NCBI GenBank assembly: GCA_038235385.1 | Contig: JBBSTY010000020.1 | Coordinates: 1 to 37,011, forward strand | Source of the DNA: JBBSTY01 sp038235385 | GTDB taxonomy: Bacteria; Actinomycetota; Acidimicrobiia; Acidimicrobiales; Acidimicrobilacustridaceae | Length of the DNA: 37,011 nt | Reading direction: 5' to 3' | Part shown: piece after piece, positions 32,340 through 37,011 of the stretch | Numbering within the stretch: position 1 is the stretch's first letter | Layout of the letters: each line of letters starts with the position of its first letter | Program-made: the position numbers and the translations under genes | Notes under the pieces: generated by a model | Told to the model about the DNA's origin: nothing | The model's input: only the letters and a program-made list of their open reading frames with translations | Databases searched by the model: none

Positions 32340-32958
32340 GTTCACCGAGCAGTACGTCCAGGAGACGATCGCCATCCTGCGGTCCGTCGACCACCAGGCC
32401 ATCGAGGCCGTCGCGGCGGGGCTCGCCCGGGTGCGCGAGCGCGAGGGGCGGATCTTCATCCTCGGCGTCGGAGGGTCCGCCGGCCACGCTTCGCACGCCG
32501 TCAACGACTTCCGCAAGCTCTGCGGCATCGAGGCCTACGCCCCCACCGACAACGTGAGCGAGCTCACTGCCCGCACGAACGACGAGGGGTGGGACACAGC
32601 GCTGACGGGCTGGTTGGAGGTCTCGAAGCTCCGCGCCGACGACGCCGTGCTGGTCTTCTCCGTCGGAGGAGGGGACCTGGCGCGCAACATCTCCCCGAAC
32701 CTCGTGCGCGCGGTCGAGATGGCCGAGAAGGTCGGCGCATCGGTGTACGGCATCGTCGGACGCGACGGAGGGCACACGGCCCGGTTCGCGGACGCGGTCG
32801 TGGTGATCCCGCCGCTCTACCCCGACCGCATCACGCCCCACACCGAGGGGCTGTGCGCGGTGGTGTGGCACCTGCTCGTGTCGCACCCTGCGCTGGCGCG
32901 GTCGGCGACGAAGTGGGAGAGCACCCCGGCCCCGGACGTCACCGAGGGGGCGAGGTGA
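32332..32958 (+). CDS. gmhA: SIS-domain isomerase, sedoheptulose 7-phosphate isomerase-like
   Basis: The 208-residue protein has the GmhA layout: GRIFILGVGGSAGHASHAVNDF (39-60), NVSELTARTNDEGWD (74-88) and VLVFSVGGGDLARNISP (106-122). It continues GIVGRDGGHTARFADAVVVIP and a last helix with Glu172 and His180. GmhA converts sedoheptulose 7-phosphate to D-glycero-D-manno-heptose 7-phosphate. The last helix departs from the usual Gln-Glu-x-His pattern, reading Thr-Glu-Gly-Leu, so substrate preference could differ. I start at ATG 32332, which has AGGAGG about 6 bases upstream. The frame before it belongs to an antisense-like extension. The gene overlaps both neighbours. Confidence 0.83.
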   Translation: MPEFTEQYVQETIAILRSVDHQAIEAVAAGLARVREREGRIFILGVGGSAGHASHAVNDFRKLCGIEAYAPTDNVSELTARTNDEGWDTALTGWLEVSKLRADDAVLVFSVGGGDLARNISPNLVRAVEMAEKVGASVYGIVGRDGGHTARFADAVVVIPPLYPDRITPHTEGLCAVVWHLLVSHPALARSATKWESTPAPDVTEGAR

Positions 32959-33938
32959 GCGATCCGTATCGACGCGTCGTCATCGTCGGTGGCGCAGGGT
33001 TCATCGGAAGTCACCTGGTGCGCACCCTGCTCGGTCGTGACGACGTCGAAGGGGTCGTCGTCTACGACAACTTCAGCTCGGGCCGGACCTGGCACCTCGA
33101 GCCGTTCGCCGATGACGTTCGCCTCGAGATCGTCGAGGGGGAGGCGAGCGACCTCGATCGACTCACCGGTGCGATGCAGGGCGCCAGCGCCACGGTGCAC
33201 CTGGCGTCGAACCCCGACATCGCCCGAGCGATGACCGACCCCACGATCGACTTCGACCAGGGGACGCTCCTCACGCACTGCGTGGTCGAGGCGGCGCGGC
33301 GATCGTCCACCGGTCTCATCCTGTACGCGTCGGGAAGCGGGGTGTACGGCGACCTCGGCGACCTCGAGGTCGACGAGCACCACGGTCCGCTCGAGCCGGT
33401 GTCGACCTACGGTGCCAGCAAGCTCGCCGGCGAGGCGCTGATCTCGTCCTATGCCCACATGTTCGGCCTGCGCGGGCGGGCCTTCCGCTTCGGCAACGTC
33501 GTCGGGCCCAACCAGACCCACGGTGTGGGATTCGACTTCGTGCGCAAGCTGCTCGACGACCCCACCCGACTCGAGATCCTGGGCGACGGCACGCAGAGCA
33601 AGTCCTACGTGCACGTCGACGACGTGCTCGCCGCCGTGCTGCTGGCCGGCCAGGTCGGCGACGAACCGTTCCGGACGTACAACGTGGCGACGGGCGACTA
33701 CATCACCGTGACCGACATCGCCGGCCTCGCCATCGAGTGCCTCGACCTCGATCCGCAGGACGTCGAGCTCGCCTACCAGGGTGGAGATCGCGGCTGGAAG
33801 GGCGACGTGCCCGTCATGCGCATCGCCACCGACCGGATCCGCGCCCTCGGCTGGGCCAACCGGTTCGACTCCCACGACGCGCTGCGCGCCTCGATCCGAT
33901 CCATGCTCGGCGATGCGCGAGCGGGCCGACTCTGGTGA
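32955..33938 (+). CDS. NAD-dependent epimerase/dehydratase (SDR), sugar-nucleotide type
   Basis: The 327-residue protein begins at a GTG overlapping the gmhA-like stop. The NAD-binding motif VVIVGGAGFIGSH (8-20) and an acidic residue after the second strand (VVYDNFSSGR) place it in the extended SDR family. VHLASNPDIARAM and the catalytic YGASK (Tyr152, Lys156) follow. SYVHVDDVLAAVL then sits in the substrate region. It resembles UDP-glucose 4-epimerase-like proteins. In GDP-heptose gene sets, such an enzyme epimerises or oxidises the nucleotide-heptose. Which carbon it acts on cannot be told. The gmhB-like gene follows after 7 bases. Confidence 0.9.
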   Translation: MSDPYRRVVIVGGAGFIGSHLVRTLLGRDDVEGVVVYDNFSSGRTWHLEPFADDVRLEIVEGEASDLDRLTGAMQGASATVHLASNPDIARAMTDPTIDFDQGTLLTHCVVEAARRSSTGLILYASGSGVYGDLGDLEVDEHHGPLEPVSTYGASKLAGEALISSYAHMFGLRGRAFRFGNVVGPNQTHGVGFDFVRKLLDDPTRLEILGDGTQSKSYVHVDDVLAAVLLAGQVGDEPFRTYNVATGDYITVTDIAGLAIECLDLDPQDVELAYQGGDRGWKGDVPVMRIATDRIRALGWANRFDSHDALRASIRSMLGDARAGRLW

Positions 33939-33945
33939 GTGCTCG

Positions 33946-34497
33946 ATGACGCGTGCGGTGTTCCTGGATCGCGATGGTGTCCTCAACCGTGCTGCGGTGC
34001 GCGACGGACGGCCGTTCCCGCCGGCGACGGTCGACGAGGTCGAGATCCTGCCCGGCGTCGCCGATGCCTGTCGGCGGTTGGCGGCTGCCGGATGGCTGCT
34101 GGTCGTGGTGACCAACCAACCCGATCTGGCGCGAGGCACGGCGAGGCGCGCCGAGGTCGACGCCATCAACGCGGTGGTGACCGCCGGACTCCCGATCGTC
34201 GATGTCCTCGTCTGTCCCCATGACGACGGCGACGGGTGCGCCTGCCGCAAGCCTCGTCCGGGCCTGCTCCTGGAGGCTGCCGAGCGCTGGGGGATCGATC
34301 TGGCGACCAGTGCCATCGTCGGTGACCGCTGGCGCGACATCGAGGCCGGCCGGACGGCGGGAGTGACGACCTTCTTCGTCGACCACGGCTACGCCGAAGC
34401 GCGTCCCGACCGACCGGATCACATCGTCCCGGGGTTGACCGAGGTCGCTGATCTCCTGCTCGGGTCGGCCGTGTCCAACCCCGACCCCGACGGCTGA
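33946..34497 (+). CDS. gmhB: HAD-IIIA phosphatase, heptose 1,7-bisphosphate 7-phosphatase-like
   Basis: The 183-residue protein has the HAD nucleophile/acid pair in AVFLDRDGVLNRA (Asp8, Asp10) and motif II in VVVTNQPDLARG. The Zn-binding loop CPHDDGDGCACRKPRPG has Cys90, His92, Cys98 and Cys100, a GmhB hallmark. AIVGDRWRDIEAGRTAG is the Mg-binding end. GmhB removes the C7 phosphate of heptose 1,7-bisphosphate. Related HisB-type phosphatases share the loop, but no histidine genes are here and the other heptose genes are. The ATG at 33946 lies 7 bases after the epimerase stop. It is the last gene of the locus, and a hairpin overlaps its stop. Confidence 0.9.
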   Translation: MTRAVFLDRDGVLNRAAVRDGRPFPPATVDEVEILPGVADACRRLAAAGWLLVVVTNQPDLARGTARRAEVDAINAVVTAGLPIVDVLVCPHDDGDGCACRKPRPGLLLEAAERWGIDLATSAIVGDRWRDIEAGRTAGVTTFFVDHGYAEARPDRPDHIVPGLTEVADLLLGSAVSNPDPDG

Positions 34498-34505
34498 GAC
34501 CGTCG
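34488..34505 (+). terminator. Hairpin overlapping the gmhB stop codon
   Basis: CGACGG (34488-34493) pairs perfectly with CCGTCG (34500-34505) around a CTGAGA loop that holds the stop codon, followed by TCGTCCTGTTT. It is the only stem in the window followed by a modest T-rich stretch, and it marks the end of the ten-gene locus. Confidence 0.45.
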
Positions 34506-34747
34506 TCGTCCTGTTTCGCGGGCGTTTCGTGGTGCCCGACTCGCGGCGCCGACACGGTCGCGGATGACCCGAGCGACGGTGCGAGCGTTTGGCGTGCAGC
34601 TCCGCCCCCACCTGCGCTCCTCTCGCTCGGGTCGTCGGCCGAGGCCCGATGAGGCTGACCGCCGGGCGACATCGACCGCACAGGTCTCGGGAACATGCGC
34701 GCACCCGATGAGTCGCAGCACGCACGGCTGCCCGGATCGTCGTCGGG
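34498..34747. other. 250-base convergent gap between gmhB and the NUDIX gene
   Basis: I find no credible gene, tRNA or repeat here on either strand. Apart from the hairpin at its left edge there are only weak inverted repeats. Frames that remain open are Arg/Ser-rich shadows without start signals. Confidence 0.5.
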
Positions 34748-35482
34748 TCAGGGCGAGGGATTGCGCCACGCAGTGCCCGTGACCAGTGCGAGGAGGTTGC
34801 GCAACATCGTGCCGGTTGCACCCCAGATGGTGTCGCCCGCGATCTCGAAGAAGATCAGGGGGCGGTCGGCCGGCGGGAGGCCCCAACGCTCCTCGTGGTA
34901 GGCGTCGGGATCGAGGAGGTCGACGAGCGGGACGTGCAGGATGAGCTCGACCTCGGCCGGGCTGGGGACGAGCTCGGGACGCGACGGCAGCGCGCCGACG
35001 AAGGGCACGATGAACGACCGGCTCATGATGGTGGCCAGGTGGTCGAGCTCCCCGATGATCTCGACGGTCGCCGGGTCGAGGCCCACCTCCTCGTGCGCCT
35101 CGCGCAAGGCGGTGCGAACGAGGTCCTCACCCGGGTCCTGACCGCCGCCGGGGAAGCTCACCTCGCCACGGTGCGACCGGAGGTGCTGGGCCCGACGGGT
35201 GAGCACGACCTTCACCTGGCCGTCCTCCTCGTACAGCGGTGCGAGGACCGCCGAGGCGCGCGTGATGGTCGCCTCCTCCTCCCACGGGATCGGGGGACCG
35301 GCCGCGGCGAGGGCCTCGCGGATGCCGACGAGGGTCAGCTGTCGATCGGCGTGATCCAGGTGCGCCCACGGTGGCGGTCCGCCCGGGCGCCACGACGTGG
35401 GCCGTGGGATCCGCTGTGCACCACCGCGCTCAACCACCGATTCCCCCGATGTCCCCGGACGAGGTTCGACGGCGACCGCCAC
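34748..35482 (-). CDS. NUDIX hydrolase, CoA pyrophosphatase-like (NudL type)
   Basis: The 244-residue protein has the Nudix box from Gly113 to Leu135 (G-x5-E-x7-REAHEEVGL), which binds Mg2+. Immediately before it is LTRRAQHLRSHRGEVSFPGG, matching the UPF0035 signature of coenzyme A pyrophosphatases. These cleave CoA or its derivatives to 4'-phosphopantetheine and ADP. About 45 residues at the N-terminus are Pro/Gly-rich and outside the family core. The GTG at 35482 is the longest start; GTGs further in are possible, so the start is uncertain. The 55-codon gene lies 57 bases upstream in the same direction and probably shares its promoter. Confidence 0.92.
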   Translation of the reverse strand: MAVAVEPRPGTSGESVVERGGAQRIPRPTSWRPGGPPPWAHLDHADRQLTLVGIREALAAAGPPIPWEEEATITRASAVLAPLYEEDGQVKVVLTRRAQHLRSHRGEVSFPGGGQDPGEDLVRTALREAHEEVGLDPATVEIIGELDHLATIMSRSFIVPFVGALPSRPELVPSPAEVELILHVPLVDLLDPDAYHEERWGLPPADRPLIFFEIAGDTIWGATGTMLRNLLALVTGTAWRNPSP

Positions 35483-35539
35483 GTCCGTGGAGGTCGCAGC
35501 GGTCGATGTCGGGCCCGACCCGCGGCACGGCGTGGTCGG

Positions 35540-35707
35540 TCAGGACGTCGCCGCGCGCTGGTCGACGATCTCGCCCAGCGACACGGGCAACCCGGCGGTC
35601 TCGAGCCGGCTCACCAGCTGGCCCGGTTCGCCCGCCTCACCGCGCTCGCGCTCCATCCGGACGTCGGGGATCTTGGCGGGGACCGAGGGCGTGAGGGGCG
35701 TGTCCAT
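35540..35707 (-). CDS. Small unknown protein, 55 residues, leaderless start
   Basis: An ATG at 35707 opens a 55-residue frame. It starts MDTPLTPSVPAKIPDVRMER and ends VSLGEIVDQRAATS. The start sits exactly 6 bases after TAGGCT, within TAGGCTCGGCCC, nearly identical to the sequence before sucC. Codon third positions are strongly G/C, as in the neighbouring genes. The product is charged, Pro-rich at the start, probably helical later (SRLETAGLPVSLGEIVD), and has no signal peptide or membrane segment. I do not recognise it. It lies between the 3' end of groEL (183 bases upstream) and the NUDIX gene (57 bases downstream) in the same direction. Confidence 0.65.
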   Translation of the reverse strand: MDTPLTPSVPAKIPDVRMERERGEAGEPGQLVSRLETAGLPVSLGEIVDQRAATS

Positions 35708-35713
35708 GGGCCG

Positions 35714-35719
35714 AGCCTA
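35714..35719 (-). promoter_or_regulatory. -10 box for the 55-codon gene and probably the NUDIX gene, leaderless start
   Basis: TAGGCT on the minus strand is followed by CGGCCC and then the ATG. The sucC start has TAGGTT, CGGCCC and then GTG, so 11 of 12 bases agree at the same position. Confidence 0.55.
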
Positions 35720-35780
35720 CCGGTGTGCACCTCGACCCGACCCGGCCGCCGCCACCTCGGTGCTGGCGCTCCGCCGCCGC

Positions 35781-35832
35781 CATCGTGGCGCGACGAGCGC
35801 GACGATGGCCGGCCCCTGGGGGCCGACCATCG
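35781..35832 (-). terminator. Terminator region after groEL: two overlapping hairpins
   Basis: A 30-base palindrome at 35803-35832 forms a 14-bp stem, 58 bases past the groEL stop. Its only imperfect pair is C-A on the plus strand but U-G in minus-strand RNA. A second inverted repeat at 35781-35807 (11-bp arms, one mismatch) shares the CGATG segment, so the two stems cannot form together. The first stem resembles the aldehyde dehydrogenase terminator at 229-256. Confidence 0.55.
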
Positions 35833-35889
35833 GTCGAACACGGTGTCGAGCGTGCGCTCGGACGGGGCCCCGGGGCCCGATCCGAATGC

Positions 35890-37011
<1,122 letters not shown>

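Noticed and set aside
33946..34497. Histidinol-phosphatase (HisB N-terminal) for the HAD protein
   Set aside because: It shares the Zn loop with GmhB, but no histidine genes are nearby, while the other three heptose-pathway genes are.

Overview
This is a gene-dense, high-GC stretch of bacterial chromosome. It reads best as an actinobacterium, probably of the class Acidimicrobiia. The support is indirect: two F420-type luciferase-like oxidoreductases, a DinB/mycothiol-type protein of the TIGR03085 kind, a GuaB3-type IMP dehydrogenase-family enzyme, PcrA with a long disordered tail, a fragment of the secreted 'DVAGYF' domain, GTG starts in GTGA overlaps, and many TANNNT boxes lying 6-7 bases before start codons, which suggests leaderless transcription. 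I see no rRNA, tRNA, CRISPR array, phage gene or insertion sequence.

Layout. 1-5133 (minus strand): a gene cut by the left edge, an aldehyde dehydrogenase with a terminator hairpin, lepB-metF overlapping, and a thioesterase-like gene overlapping folD. 5296-7212 (plus): dus and maf. 7213-7570: a convergent gap holding four 51-bp palindromic repeat units. 7571-9766 (minus): purH and purN. 9919-11603 (plus): a TIGR03085-like gene and an F420 oxidoreductase. 11642-14472 (minus): sucD, sucC and an FKBP lipoprotein. 14599-15165 (plus): a membrane-anchored Rieske-like protein without iron-sulfur ligands. 15284-17740 (minus): pcrA. 17934-18869 (plus): a second F420 oxidoreductase. 18873-25402 (minus): a polytopic membrane protein, guaA, a VOC protein, guaB3, a domain fragment, an unknown 130-residue protein and an epoxide-hydrolase-like enzyme. 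25625-34497 (plus): a ten-gene sugar and glycan locus. 34748-37011 (minus): a NUDIX CoA pyrophosphatase, a previously unlisted 55-codon gene, and the 3' part of groEL.

How the genes fit together. The first half is housekeeping metabolism with a one-carbon/purine theme: FolD makes 10-formyl-tetrahydrofolate, PurN and PurH consume it, MetF draws off methylene-tetrahydrofolate, and GuaA/GuaB3 handle guanine nucleotides. The most distinctive part is 25625-34497. It carries candidates for all four steps from sedoheptulose 7-phosphate to GDP-D-glycero-alpha-D-manno-heptose (GmhA, HddA, GmhB, HddC). A transaldolase-family enzyme that could supply the substrate leads the locus, and the rest is an NAD-dependent epimerase, two methyltransferases, a polyprenol-type family 2 glycosyltransferase and a GT-C-like membrane protein. 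It looks like a self-contained route to a modified heptose used in a cell-surface glycan or glycolipid, in an organism not expected to make lipopolysaccharide. The window's other unusual features are the 51-bp repeat array, the leaderless 55-codon gene and the cluster-less Rieske-like protein.
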